Assembly (NCBI GenBank): GCA_029262195.1
Contig: JAJCZX010000033.1
Location: 62,001-126,000, forward strand
Length of the DNA: 64,000 bases
Reading direction: 5' to 3'
DNA from: Gemmatimonadota bacterium
GTDB lineage: Bacteria; Gemmatimonadota; Gemmatimonadetes; Gemmatimonadales; GWC2-71-9
The translations under genes and the position numbers were made by a program. Position 1 is the stretch's first letter, and every line of letters starts with the position of its first letter. Below the pieces are notes generated by a model. It searched no databases. It saw nothing but the letters and a program-made list of their open reading frames with translations, and was not told the DNA's origin. Positions 35,908 to 46,037 of this stretch are shown here, in pieces.

Positions 35908-36078
35908 TTACTCGGGGGGGGTGTTATCTGACATAATTATTGCGCGAGCGATAAAAATTACTGCGGCGCCCAGAGGAAGGTGCACCCATCCTGTTTCCAG
36001 GGTTATGCCGAATGTCAGCGCCCCCCACAACACCAGGGCTCCGGCGGCAATTGCGATGTTTGTTTTTTGGTCATTCAT
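35908..36078 (-). CDS. Small two-span membrane protein
   Basis: 56 residues from the ATG at 36078. The N-terminus MNDQKTN is followed by two hydrophobic stretches (about 8-24 and 32-49) and ends SDNTPPE. The ribosome-binding site is weak. No family is recognised. It is divergent from the folE leader and faces the GNAT gene six bases away. It could be chance, but the two clean membrane spans and short size are typical of small bacterial membrane proteins. Confidence 0.6.
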   Translation of the reverse strand: MNDQKTNIAIAAGALVLWGALTFGITLETGWVHLPLGAAVIFIARAIIMSDNTPPE

Positions 36079-36094
36079 TATTGTGCTCTGTTTG

Positions 36095-36123
36095 TTGACC
36101 CGTCTCGAATACAAAGATATCTT
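36095..36123 (+). promoter_or_regulatory. Promoter of the folE leader or small RNA
   Basis: TTGACC (36095-36100), a 17-base spacer, then TATCTT (36118-36123). It is the best sigma-70-like pair seen in the window. Transcription would start near 36130 and run into a structured stretch with an intrinsic terminator before folE. Confidence 0.65.
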
Positions 36124-36129
36124 GGTGTG

Positions 36130-36346
36130 AGCAAAGAATGTAACCAATTAGGGTGGGGCGGAGAGGAACATATTGTGCCGATAGGCTCTTACACGGGCCC
36201 GGTTTGCGATGGTTTATGCCATGCCCCCCGGGGGAAGGCTGATGTCGTCGTTAGGGCGCCACTTATGTGTTGCGGGCTTCAATAGTACTCTTCGTTCCAG
36301 CTTGTCCGGTGCCGCCGACGGGGCAACTCGTCGGCGGTTTCTTCTT
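36130..36346 (+). ncRNA. Candidate small RNA or terminator-controlled leader upstream of folE
   Basis: This is the body of the 320-base stretch without a gene (36079-36398). From the promoter the transcript would run about 215 bases and end at a strong terminator. The interior can fold. GGAAC (36165-36169) pairs with GTTCC (36294-36298), and TATTG just inside can pair with CAATA near 36279. A central hairpin is built on CCCGG with CCGGG and an inner ATGG/CCAT stem around 36195-36232. A long closed rod with interior loops resembles 6S RNA in outline, but I see no decisive sequence motif. A folate- or pterin-sensing leader for folE is equally possible. No protein-coding reading is convincing here. 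Confidence 0.4.
36312..36346 (+). terminator. Intrinsic terminator 52 bases before folE
   Basis: CCGCCGACG (36312-36320) and CGTCGGCGG (36329-36337) form a perfect 9-base stem with an 8-base loop, followed by TTTCTTCTT. It sits between the leader and the folE ribosome-binding site, where it can end a small RNA or act as the switch of an attenuator. Confidence 0.8.
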
Positions 36347-36398
36347 CGGTGACAGGGAGGCTCCGTGCCGTTCCTGTCGATTTCACAGGAGTATTGCC

Positions 36399-37013
36399 GT
36401 GACTGACCACCCTGAGGGTGTCGGTAATTCCGAGCGGTGCAATAAGAAAATCCTTGCAGACGCTACGAGGACCATCATCCAGTCCGTTGGGGAAGATCCA
36501 GACCGCGAGGGTCTGGCTCGCACGCCGGAGCGCGTGGCGGAATCTCTCTCCTGGTTGACCAGGGGATACGAGATGTCAGTTGAGGAGGTGGTGGGGCAGG
36601 GAGTTTTCGACGAGGGCCATGAAAGCATGATAGTGGTGCGCGACATAGAGGTGTACTCCCTCTGCGAGCATCATATGCTTCCGTTCTTTGGCAAGGCCCA
36701 CGTTGCCTACATTCCGAACGGCAAGATCCTTGGCCTGTCCAAGATCCCCCGTATCGTTGATGTGTTTGCCCAGCGTCTTCAGGTCCAGGAACGTCTTACG
36801 GATGATGTGGCCGATGCGATTATGGACGTTTTATCCCCGCACGGAGTTGGAGTTGTTGTCGAAGCAAAACACCTTTGCATGATGATGCGGGGTGTTGAAA
36901 AGCAAAATTCTAGTGCGGTTACCTCATCGCTCCGAGGAAGCTTCAAGAGCGATGCCAAAACGCGCGATGAATTTCTCCGTCTGGCTCACGGAAGCCTCTT
37001 ACCGTCTGCGTGA
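36399..37013 (+). CDS. folE: GTP cyclohydrolase I
   Basis: 204 residues from a GTG at 36399, preceded by AGGAG seven bases upstream. The longer reading is not supported. Catalytic and zinc residues are in [13 protein letters not shown] (Cys89, His92) and [13 protein letters not shown]. The [19 protein letters not shown] opening and SSLRGSF near the end are family blocks. It converts GTP to dihydroneopterin triphosphate for folate (or pterin or queuosine) synthesis. The length is normal. An upstream promoter, structured leader and terminator suggest regulated expression. Confidence 0.96.
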   Translation: MTDHPEGVGNSERCNKKILADATRTIIQSVGEDPDREGLARTPERVAESLSWLTRGYEMSVEEVVGQGVFDEGHESMIVVRDIEVYSLCEHHMLPFFGKAHVAYIPNGKILGLSKIPRIVDVFAQRLQVQERLTDDVADAIMDVLSPHGVGVVVEAKHLCMMMRGVEKQNSSAVTSSLRGSFKSDAKTRDEFLRLAHGSLLPSA

Positions 37014-37050
37014 CCACGCGGGTAATTGAGTTAACCACCGGCTGAACGCC

Positions 37051-37629
37051 ATGTTTATCGAAGTCGCAGATTTATTGAAATGCCCGGAAGCCCACGACTT
37101 CCAGCCGTGCATCCTGGTTCCTGATTCCCTGGAAGACCGGGTTGTTGTATCGGGCGTGATCGGCTGCCCGGTCTGCAGGAGGGAGTTCCCGGTTAAGGGC
37201 GGGCGGGCGGTTTTTGGGGACGGACCGCGTCCGGAATCGCCGTTACCGGAGGGATCCGAAGTTCTCCAGGCCCTTCTCGGACTTATGTCGCCCGGTGGTT
37301 TCATTGCAATTGTTGGTTCGGCTGTTTCCCTCTGGCGTGATATCGCGATTCCTGATGTGCACGTCATCGGAGTAAATGCGCCTGCTTCGGTGAGTGAAGA
37401 AGTAGGCCTCTCCCTGGTTGACACCGCCGGTGAGATCCCGCTCAATGCTTCGTCGGTTCGCGGCGTCGTTTTGTCGCCTGCGCAGGTGTCGGATCAGTGG
37501 TTGGCCGAGGCTAGCCGTATTGTGCTTCGCGGCCAGAGAGTTGTGGCAATTACCGAAAGGGTGGCTCCGAACCAATTGGAAGAGGTCGTTTCCGGCCACG
37601 GGTTGTGGGTCGGAAAGAAATCCGGTTAG
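37051..37629 (+). CDS. Trm112-like zinc domain with methyltransferase-like C-terminus
   Basis: 192 residues. The N-terminal 60 residues look like Trm112 (LLKCPEAHDFQPC, then GVIGCPVCRREFPVKGGRAVF), with four cysteines that could bind zinc. The rest resembles the second half of a Rossmann methyltransferase (LLGLMSPGGFIAIVG, then LNASSVRGVVL and RIVLRGQRVVAI), but there is no clear SAM-binding glycine motif. It may be a degenerate partner or scaffold for a methyltransferase. It follows folE by 37 bases on the same strand. Its TAG stop overlaps the stop of the convergent acyl-CoA synthetase (TTAG). Confidence 0.75.
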   Translation: MFIEVADLLKCPEAHDFQPCILVPDSLEDRVVVSGVIGCPVCRREFPVKGGRAVFGDGPRPESPLPEGSEVLQALLGLMSPGGFIAIVGSAVSLWRDIAIPDVHVIGVNAPASVSEEVGLSLVDTAGEIPLNASSVRGVVLSPAQVSDQWLAEASRIVLRGQRVVAITERVAPNQLEEVVSGHGLWVGKKSG

Positions 37630-39419
37630 TCGGCGTACGCCGCTTCTATCCTTTCGGAATAGTTGGCCTCGACCACTTTTCTTTTGACCTTCATGGTCGG
37701 CGTCAGTTCGCCGCTTTCAATGGTGAAGTCCTCTCCCGTTACGAGTACTTTTTTTGGCGTTTCGTAACTCGCGAGTCCGCGCAGTTGCAACATAACTTCA
37801 CGCTCTAACTTCGCGACTGTGTCGGGATGGTTTATCAATTCGGCGTCGCTCAATCCGTCCATATTTCGTTCACCGGCCCAGATTTTCACGTTCTCAACTT
37901 CCGGCACGACGAGCAGAATTGGGAATCTTCGCTTGTCACCCAGCATCACAACGTTGCTGATAAATTTGTTGAGTTTGATCCTGTTCTCAATCGGTTGCGG
38001 AGCGATGTTTTTTCCACCGGCTGTAACGATCAGATCTTTCTTGCGATCCGTGATCATCAGGTAACCCTTTTCGTCAAAATTACCGATGTCTCCGGTGTGG
38101 AACCAACCGTCGTCGTCGATCGCCTCGGCGGTGGCTTCAGCGTCTTTGAAATACCCCATCATAACGTTCGGGCCTCGGACCAGTATCTCACCGTCGTCGG
38201 CTATTGTAACCTCAATATCCGCAATCGGGGGGCCAACCGTCCCGAGCCGGATGGCGTCAGCAGGGTTGACCGCCACCACGGGAGACGTCTCCGTGAGTCC
38301 GTACCCTTCGGCTATTTTCAATCCGGCAGAAAAGAAAAATTTTGCGATTTCGGGCGACAACGGCGCGGCGCCTGAAACGAAAAACTTGATCCGACCGCCG
38401 GTTCGAGCCACGAGTTTTGAGAATACAAGTCGGTCAGCAATTTTCTTTTTTGCGGCCAACATGGTCGGAACAGGCAGGTTGGCCAGGGCGAGGTCTGCCC
38501 ACGCCTCTGCTGTAGCACGGGCCCAGTGAAAAATACGCCGCTTCAAAGCGCCCCCGGATAGAGCCTGATCCAGAACCTTGGCAAAAATCTTTTCATAAAC
38601 ACGAGGTACCGCGATGACCACCGTCGGGGCGACGTCGATCAAATCTCGGGCCACGGTCTCGATAGTTTCGGCGTAGTTGATCGTTACGCCGCGATGAAAC
38701 ATCAGATAGTGTCCGGCTGTTCGTTCCAGGCTGTGACAGACCGGGAGAAAACTCAACGTTGATTCATTCGGCCCTACGGAGATCATTTTGACAGCGGCGA
38801 CGATGTTAGAGCAGATGTTTTTATGGGTCAACATCACGCCCTTGGGGCGTCCCGTGGTCCCAGATGTATAGATCAAAGTAGCCAGGTCGTTTTCGTCAGC
38901 TTTTAGTGCTTCGGACTCGTAATTCGGGTATTGTCCCTCGGCCGCTTGCCCCTTTTTCATCAAGTCTGAGAGGGAAAGATCTCCCTGGGTGTCGGCTTCC
39001 CCGCTGAAGAGTATAACGTGCCTGAGATTGGGCAGATCGTTCCGGGTAGCCGCAATTTTATCGTACTGTTCCCTGTCGTCGACAAAAATCGCCACACTTT
39101 CCGAATGGGCAACAATGTATTCAACCTGTTCAGCCGGTAGGGTGGGGTAAACCGCCACGTTAGGGCAACCCGCCATGAGGCATCCGAAGTCCGCGACCGT
39201 CCAATCAGGACCATTCGTTGCCAGGATCGCAATCTTTTCCCCGGGTTTGATGCCGAGATCGCGGATTCCAATGGCGGTGAGTTTAACGCGCCGTGCCAAA
39301 TCCTGATGGCTGATATCCCTCCAGACACCGTCTTCAATGTGGCGTAGCGCGGCACGCTTAGTCCCGTACCTTCGCACGGAATCCAGGAACAACTCAGTCA
39401 GGGTGCGAGGGTAGCTCAT
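37626..39419 (-). CDS. fadD: Long-chain acyl-CoA synthetase (AMP-forming)
   Basis: 597 residues, an ANL-superfamily enzyme of the long-chain (FAA1) group. The P-loop-like LIYTSGTTGRPKGVMLTH (about 185-202) is core motif A3. GYGLTETSPVV, WFHTGDIG, ITDRKKDLIVTAGGKNIAPQPIE and the C-terminal catalytic Lys region follow in order. It activates fatty acids as acyl-adenylates and thioesterifies them to CoA, working in the cytoplasm or at the inner membrane. The gene is convergent with the Trm112-like gene and lies 29 bases from the lipoprotein gene behind it. Confidence 0.94.
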   Translation of the reverse strand: MSYPRTLTELFLDSVRRYGTKRAALRHIEDGVWRDISHQDLARRVKLTAIGIRDLGIKPGEKIAILATNGPDWTVADFGCLMAGCPNVAVYPTLPAEQVEYIVAHSESVAIFVDDREQYDKIAATRNDLPNLRHVILFSGEADTQGDLSLSDLMKKGQAAEGQYPNYESEALKADENDLATLIYTSGTTGRPKGVMLTHKNICSNIVAAVKMISVGPNESTLSFLPVCHSLERTAGHYLMFHRGVTINYAETIETVARDLIDVAPTVVIAVPRVYEKIFAKVLDQALSGGALKRRIFHWARATAEAWADLALANLPVPTMLAAKKKIADRLVFSKLVARTGGRIKFFVSGAAPLSPEIAKFFFSAGLKIAEGYGLTETSPVVAVNPADAIRLGTVGPPIADIEVTIADDGEILVRGPNVMMGYFKDAEATAEAIDDDGWFHTGDIGNFDEKGYLMITDRKKDLIVTAGGKNIAPQPIENRIKLNKFISNVVMLGDKRRFPILLVVPEVENVKIWAGERNMDGLSDAELINHPDTVAKLEREVMLQLRGLASYETPKKVLVTGEDFTIESGELTPTMKVKRKVVEANYSERIEAAYAD

Positions 39420-39447
39420 TCCTTCGAATCCAGGGGTTCCGGGTGGC

Positions 39448-40200
39448 TTATTGTGAATTCTCGATGACTACGAGGAAACGTACCGGCGATCCGGCGACGG
39501 GAGAATTTGCAGCAGTCATCACCGTTGCGTCAACCAGGATCGTATCGGGGCTCTGTGGTGCCTCTGCCAGCGAAATTAGCGCCTGTGCGACACCCGTACT
39601 CAATGAGGCCACTTCCAGAGACGAGCCATCCCCAACTACCACGGTGTCACTCAACGTAATGGACGCCGTTGTTGAGGGCCCGTCGGCAAGTATGAATCTG
39701 ACCGTTTTGCCACTGAGACCGAGCGTTTCGCCCGGGTTTGTTGTCAGGTCAAGAACCCGCACCTGGAGTGGCGGCGACTGGGTTTGGCCGACTGCGAAGG
39801 TAATAACTGAATCTGAAGCATGAGCGATGGAGTCAGCTGCCCCGGTCACTGTGACGTTTAGTGGCCCTGATCTTAGATTGTCGATCCGTGCCTGTATCCG
39901 GGCTGTGGACGGAGAAAGTCCGGTCACAAGCCCCGTGACGGAGTCGAGGGTTATGCCGAGAGTCTGGGTTGAATCCACGGCCAGGATGTTCCAAAAAATC
40001 TGGGCGTCATCCACCGGGTTTCCGGTGGCATCGAGGGCGGTGGCGCTCAACTGTAGCGTCCCACCTTCTTCGATGGACTGCGAAAGGTCGCCTGTTAGTT
40101 GGATAGCGATGACCCTGTCGAGATCTCCGCCGATGGTTCCACAACCGAGGAGGACGCCGATGGCGGCTACCGGGAGAAGTCTTTTTCGTCGGTTTTGCAA
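39448..40200 (-). CDS. Ig-like (BIG2) lipoprotein
   Basis: About 250 residues from a TTG at 40200, overlapping the TPR gene's 3' end by 34 bases. A GTG at 40236 is the alternative. The N-terminus QNRRKRLLPVAAIGVLLGC is a lipoprotein signal. The mature part starts with a bacterial Ig-like group 2 domain (IQLTGDLSQSIEEGGTLQLSATALDATG, then WNILAVDS and VTGLSPSTARIQA). A second, beta-rich domain has QVRVLDLTTNPGE and VRFILADGPS. Such proteins are surface or periplasmic adhesion or scaffold proteins. Function is unknown. The gene is coupled to the TPR gene upstream. Confidence 0.78.
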   Translation of the reverse strand: MQNRRKRLLPVAAIGVLLGCGTIGGDLDRVIAIQLTGDLSQSIEEGGTLQLSATALDATGNPVDDAQIFWNILAVDSTQTLGITLDSVTGLVTGLSPSTARIQARIDNLRSGPLNVTVTGAADSIAHASDSVITFAVGQTQSPPLQVRVLDLTTNPGETLGLSGKTVRFILADGPSTTASITLSDTVVVGDGSSLEVASLSTGVAQALISLAEAPQSPDTILVDATVMTAANSPVAGSPVRFLVVIENSQ

Positions 40201-40613
40201 ATCTCTTCTAACGTCTCTTTCGCGTGTGCGACCCACTGTTTGGCATCGGGTCCTGAGGGCGGTGTGTCCAGGAAAGCTCGGAGATGCACGGCGGCCGAAT
40301 CAGGATCGCCTCGTTTCAAAAGCAGAAACGCCAGTCCGTAATGCGCACCACCGAGCTGGCGATCAACTTCAAGGGACCTCCGGTAAAACCGAATGGCTTC
40401 CTCAATTTGTTGGGTTTTCGTATAAACTATCGCGATGTTCTGTAAGACCCTCGTGTCGGTAGGGTTGTCACGCAGAGCAAGGCGGTACGACGTAAGGGCC
40501 GCGTCGTAGTCACCCTGTCTTTCCAGGGCCAGTCCTTCGTTGAGGTAGTCGAGCCTTTGGGGACGCAGGACGCCCTGGCGGCGACTACCAAAAAGTTTGT
40601 CGAAAAAACCCAT
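40167..40613 (-). CDS. TPR-repeat protein
   Basis: 148 residues with at least three tetratricopeptide repeats: EGLALERQGDYDAALTSYRLAL, then QNIAIVYTKTQQIEEAIRFYRRSL, then GAHYGLAFLLLKRGDPDSAAVHL. The N-terminus MGFFDKLFG is short and there is no clear signal peptide. TPR proteins serve as protein interaction scaffolds. The 3' end overlaps the lipoprotein gene downstream, so the two may act together, for instance as a cytoplasmic partner, but the role is not known. Confidence 0.85.
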   Translation of the reverse strand: MGFFDKLFGSRRQGVLRPQRLDYLNEGLALERQGDYDAALTSYRLALRDNPTDTRVLQNIAIVYTKTQQIEEAIRFYRRSLEVDRQLGGAHYGLAFLLLKRGDPDSAAVHLRAFLDTPPSGPDAKQWVAHAKETLEEICKTDEKDFSR

Positions 40614-40788
40614 TCAGCTCGGAAACGTGTTTCGTGTTTTCGGCGCGGCGCCGACGGTCAAACGCCAGTCAGTCCGGGCCGGAGATTGATCAAATCTAAT
40701 CATTTTATCCGGCGACCTCTATCTGCGGTCCGGTTGCCGCACCTCAAACAACGAGCGCATCGGTGGTCGGGCTTGCCGAGGGGAAACT

Positions 40789-41355
40789 CTAATTGGCGGG
40801 GGCACCACCCAGTGCCAGTCGGTAGTCTTTGCCGGCTCGGAGGAATTCGTAGGCGGTCTGGAGCGTGGGAGGCGAGCCGATCAAGAACGCGCAGTGTTCA
40901 TCCCTCCGACTCCGGCACTCCACTTCCATAACGGCTACAGTATCACCTGCCAATCGGGTTAGGAAATCAGCCAGCATCCCGGTGGACAAATGGCATGATG
41001 GGAAACTAACCGCCGCGGTCGGGTCAGATTCCGCCCAATCGCTGGAGGAAACGATCATCGCGGCATCGCCCACATGCTCCAACTCGACGTTTCCCCAGCC
41101 AGTCGACTCGAAAAACCCGGAAAGCATTTCGGGCAAGAACTTCACGTCGAGTTCGGTGGGGTCGTCCATACCGGCTTCTTTTCTGAGCCAACCGGCAAAA
41201 CTGTTGTAGATATTGTCCCCCGCCGCATAGCCAGCCTCCTGGAGAAAACCGGCAGCTCTATCGCCGAGGTCGTTTTCCAACAACAGGCGGAGTTGGTGGA
41301 GGGCCTGCGGCCCAACCCCGATTAGACGGGTTTTGTTTTTGTCGTTGCCATTCAT
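40789..41355 (-). CDS. V4R (4-vinyl reductase)-domain protein
   Basis: 188 residues. The C-terminal half fits the V4R domain: WGNVELEHVGDAAMIVSSSDW, then CHLSTGMLADFLTRLAG and the closing VECRSRRDEHCAFLIGSP. The N-terminal half has a helix pair, ALHQLRLLLENDLGDRAAGFLQEAGYAAG, as in stand-alone V4R proteins linked to bacteriochlorophyll assembly, NO-sensing or regulatory switches. Several cysteines could bind metal. No photosynthesis genes are nearby, so the ligand is unknown. It lies 27 bases after ligA on the same strand. Confidence 0.82.
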   Translation of the reverse strand: MNGNDKNKTRLIGVGPQALHQLRLLLENDLGDRAAGFLQEAGYAAGDNIYNSFAGWLRKEAGMDDPTELDVKFLPEMLSGFFESTGWGNVELEHVGDAAMIVSSSDWAESDPTAAVSFPSCHLSTGMLADFLTRLAGDTVAVMEVECRSRRDEHCAFLIGSPPTLQTAYEFLRAGKDYRLALGGAPAN

Positions 41356-41382
41356 TTATTAATAGTATCCGTTACAGCGAAG

Positions 41383-43496
<2,114 letters not shown>

Positions 43497-43516
43497 CTAA
43501 AAATAGGAGGTTGGAA

Positions 43517-43867
43517 ATGGGTTCGAGAAAAGATCGAGATATTGAGTTGGAAGAAGACGAGGCAATTTTGGAGGATGATGAGATTTTGGACGATTTCGAC
43601 GACCAGATAGAGGTTGAGATTTCGAGTGGGAGGTTCGCGGGCCTGGCAGGTTTTGCGATAGGACTTACGGTCGGCGCGCTATTGGGTGCGGGTGCAGCGA
43701 TGCTCACGACTCCTGTCCGGGGCGGCACCGCGAGACGGAGATTGCGTCACGGTGTTGAAGATTTGTCCGATGAATTGCGGGATCGCGCCTCCAGGTTGAG
43801 GGACGAAACGGGTCGGCGAATGGACCGCACGCGCCGCCGCCTCAGGAAGGCCCGCCGCAGTCGCTGA
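43517..43867 (+). CDS. YtxH-domain small membrane-linked protein
   Basis: 116 residues from the ATG at 43517, with AGGAGG six bases upstream. A very acidic N-terminus (EEDEAILEDDEILDDFDD) is followed by a Gly/Ala-rich membrane span (AGLAGFAIGLTVGALLGAGAAML, about 42-64). A basic, helical, Arg-rich tail follows. The span with the TTP turn afterwards fits YtxH, a stress-linked membrane protein family of unclear function. Its sense of transcription is away from ligA. Confidence 0.82.
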   Translation: MGSRKDRDIELEEDEAILEDDEILDDFDDQIEVEISSGRFAGLAGFAIGLTVGALLGAGAAMLTTPVRGGTARRRLRHGVEDLSDELRDRASRLRDETGRRMDRTRRRLRKARRSR

Positions 43868-43942
43868 CTATCGGTTCTCCGTTAAGTTGTTGAAGCGAAA
43901 TCAAGCTCGAATAATCTCGTTCACCTGAGCCCGGTTGGCTGA

Positions 43943-45265
43943 ATGTTTTTACCCAATTTGATCCAACGCAAACGTGATGGTGAAGCCCTGTCACCTGAAG
44001 AATGGTCCGCGCTCATCGCAGACTTTACCGCGGGTGGAGTGCCGGATTACCAGATGGCCGCGTTGGTAATGGCGTCGTTTATAAGAGGATTGAATCACTC
44101 GGAGTTGTCTGCTCTGACCGAAGCGATGATAGCTTCGGGAGAGCAGCTTGAGTTTCCCGGTGGTGTCAAAGCGGTGGACAAACATTCTACCGGCGGCGTT
44201 GGTGACAAAGTGTCGTTGATTCTTGCCCCCCTTGTTGCCGCCTGCGGCGTCCCTGTCCCAATGATGTCCGGACGAGGCCTGGGACATACGACAGGTACGC
44301 TGGACAAGCTTGAGGCGATTCCGGGCTTTAACACTCAGATCCCTCTCGAAAAGGCCGCCGCTCAAGTTGCGCGAATCGGATGCGCGTTGATTGGCCAGAC
44401 CGATCAGATAGCTCCTGCCGACAAGAAACTCTATGCGATGAGAGACGCCATCGCAGCGGTCGAATCCATTCCCTTGATTGCGGCCAGCATTATGTCCAAG
44501 AAACTCTGCGAGGGGTTAAGTGGTCTGGTACTGGATGTGAAACACGGTTCGGGTGCGTTTTTGCCGGACGACGACAAGGCACTTGAACTGGCAAACACGA
44601 TGATGGGCCTCGGTGAGGCTCGTGGTTGCAAAACCGTGGCCCTTCTTACGGCGATGGATCGACCTCTTGGGAAGGCCTGTGGCAATGCGCTTGAGACGGT
44701 CGAGGCCATCGAAGCGCTAAAAGGTGACGGCCGCAAAGATCTGATGGAAGTTACGTTTGCTCTCGGTGCCGAAATGCTGGTATTGGGCGGGAAGGCCGAG
44801 ACTATAGTCGAAGCGCGACAAATCTTGAATGACGTTATGGACTCCGGAGCCGCCCTCGCCAAGTTTACCGAGATTGTGGAAGCCCAGGGAGGGGATGTTT
44901 CCGTCATCGCTAACCCGGGTCTGCTTCCGAAGGCTCCTGTGATCGGCACCTTCCTGGCGCCCAGAGACGGATTCGTTCGTGCGATCGAGCCCCGGGCCAT
45001 CGGGCACGCAATCATCAGCCTGGGTGGAGGTCGCAGCAACGTGGACGACGAATTGGATCCATCGGTCGGGTTCGTCATCGACGCAGAGCTGGGTGACGAA
45101 GTGATGCAGGGTGATGAATTGGCCACGGTGTACGCAAACTCGGAAGACGCCGCAGCCCGGGCCATCAAGACACTCACCGACTCATTTGACATTGGCAACA
45201 GCACTCCGGTAGTGGCGCCGCTGGTAAGTCACAGGGTTAGCTCTGAGGGGGTAGAACGGTTTTAA
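43943..45265 (+). CDS. deoA: Thymidine/pyrimidine-nucleoside phosphorylase
   Basis: 440 residues, the length of DeoA/Pdp. The family motif VDKHSTGGVGDKVSL binds phosphate, followed by MMSGRGLGHTTGTLDKLEAIPG and IAADKKLYAMRDA-like PADKKLYAMRDAIAAVESIPLIAASIMSKK. It splits thymidine (or uridine) to base and deoxyribose phosphate in salvage. Thymidine kinase at 24 kb is a related salvage step. The ribosome-binding site is weak. Confidence 0.95.
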   Translation: MFLPNLIQRKRDGEALSPEEWSALIADFTAGGVPDYQMAALVMASFIRGLNHSELSALTEAMIASGEQLEFPGGVKAVDKHSTGGVGDKVSLILAPLVAACGVPVPMMSGRGLGHTTGTLDKLEAIPGFNTQIPLEKAAAQVARIGCALIGQTDQIAPADKKLYAMRDAIAAVESIPLIAASIMSKKLCEGLSGLVLDVKHGSGAFLPDDDKALELANTMMGLGEARGCKTVALLTAMDRPLGKACGNALETVEAIEALKGDGRKDLMEVTFALGAEMLVLGGKAETIVEARQILNDVMDSGAALAKFTEIVEAQGGDVSVIANPGLLPKAPVIGTFLAPRDGFVRAIEPRAIGHAIISLGGGRSNVDDELDPSVGFVIDAELGDEVMQGDELATVYANSEDAAARAIKTLTDSFDIGNSTPVVAPLVSHRVSSEGVERF

Positions 45266-45301
45266 AACTATAGAGAGGGAGTAGGGTGGAGGGAGGTGTA
45301 C

Positions 45302-45526
45302 TCACGGTTTTGGGGCGCCTGGGCCCCAGTCGGGTAAATCTTCCGTCGCTTCTTCGGGGGTGGTCAGTGCGTCCAACTCGCTGACCTCGGCCTCGGCTTC
45401 GTCGAGAATGGCGCGATTTATTGAGTCATCGTCGACCACGATTCGTTCCGATTTCCTTGGACGGACGAACAGCCACAAAAGGACCACTGCCAATCCCAGC
45501 AAAATCCCCGAGAGAAACGGCGGCAC
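45302..45526 (-). CDS. Short single-span membrane protein
   Basis: 74 residues. One N-terminal membrane span (FLSGILLGLAVVLLWLFV) is followed by RPRKSERIV and a long acidic, Ala-rich tail ending GAPKP. It starts two bases after the stop of the GroES-like gene, so the two are co-transcribed. Its stop lies 36 bases from the thymidine phosphorylase stop. No family is recognised. Confidence 0.7.
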   Translation of the reverse strand: MPPFLSGILLGLAVVLLWLFVRPRKSERIVVDDDSINRAILDEAEAEVSELDALTTPEEATEDLPDWGPGAPKP

Positions 45527-45528
45527 GA

Positions 45529-45936
45529 TCAGTCCGAATCTGGCTCGACTTCAGACACCAATTCTTCCAACGGATCGTCGGGACGAACCAGCACCAGGAT
45601 GGCGGCCAGTGGCACCACTAGGTACTTCTCCTCTTTGAAAGCGATCTCCACCGCTGCTTTCCTGAAAAACAGCGCGTAATCTCCTTTGCGCGCCTCCATC
45701 GGGACGAATTGGGTACCTGAATTAGTCGGCATTTTCCAGGGCTCTTCGCCGAGGCTGTTAGGGGCGACCATAGGTGTGCCCGGGCCCGTAGCAAGTATTC
45801 TCCCGCCTTGCACTGCCTTCTGATCGACAGCCGTGGGAGGCAGGTAGAGGCCAACGCCGGTGCGTTCTTCGCCTCTCGCCGGGCGGATTAGCACTCGGTC
45901 GCCCACTACGATCATGTTTTTGAGATTGTCGTCCAT
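45529..45936 (-). CDS. GroES-like (Cpn10-fold) protein, divergent
   Basis: 135 residues from the ATG at 45936 with AAGG upstream. The cpn10 pattern is visible: VVGDRVLIRPARGEERTGVGLYLPP, then QGGRILATGPGTP, and GDYALFFRKAAVEIAFKEEKYLVVPLAAILVLV at the end. An insertion (about 65-85) and an acidic C-terminal tail (EEVEPDSD-like) make it longer than the usual 95 residues of GroES. No groEL gene follows. It may be a paralogue that works with GroEL elsewhere or has a different partner. Confidence 0.82.
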   Translation of the reverse strand: MDDNLKNMIVVGDRVLIRPARGEERTGVGLYLPPTAVDQKAVQGGRILATGPGTPMVAPNSLGEEPWKMPTNSGTQFVPMEARKGDYALFFRKAAVEIAFKEEKYLVVPLAAILVLVRPDDPLEELVSEVEPDSD

Positions 45937-46037
45937 TGTATACCTTGGAATCAGCCGGTGCTGCACGACGCCGGGAGATAATTCAAACGAATTGTGCTGT
46001 GACTTGCAACGATGGCGCTTCCAGCGATGACATCGAT

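Noticed and set aside
36165..36300. Cobalamin riboswitch reading of the folE leader, from GCCACT and GGGGAAGG
   Set aside because: The order of the motifs is reversed compared with the B12 box arrangement and the flanking conserved parts are missing.
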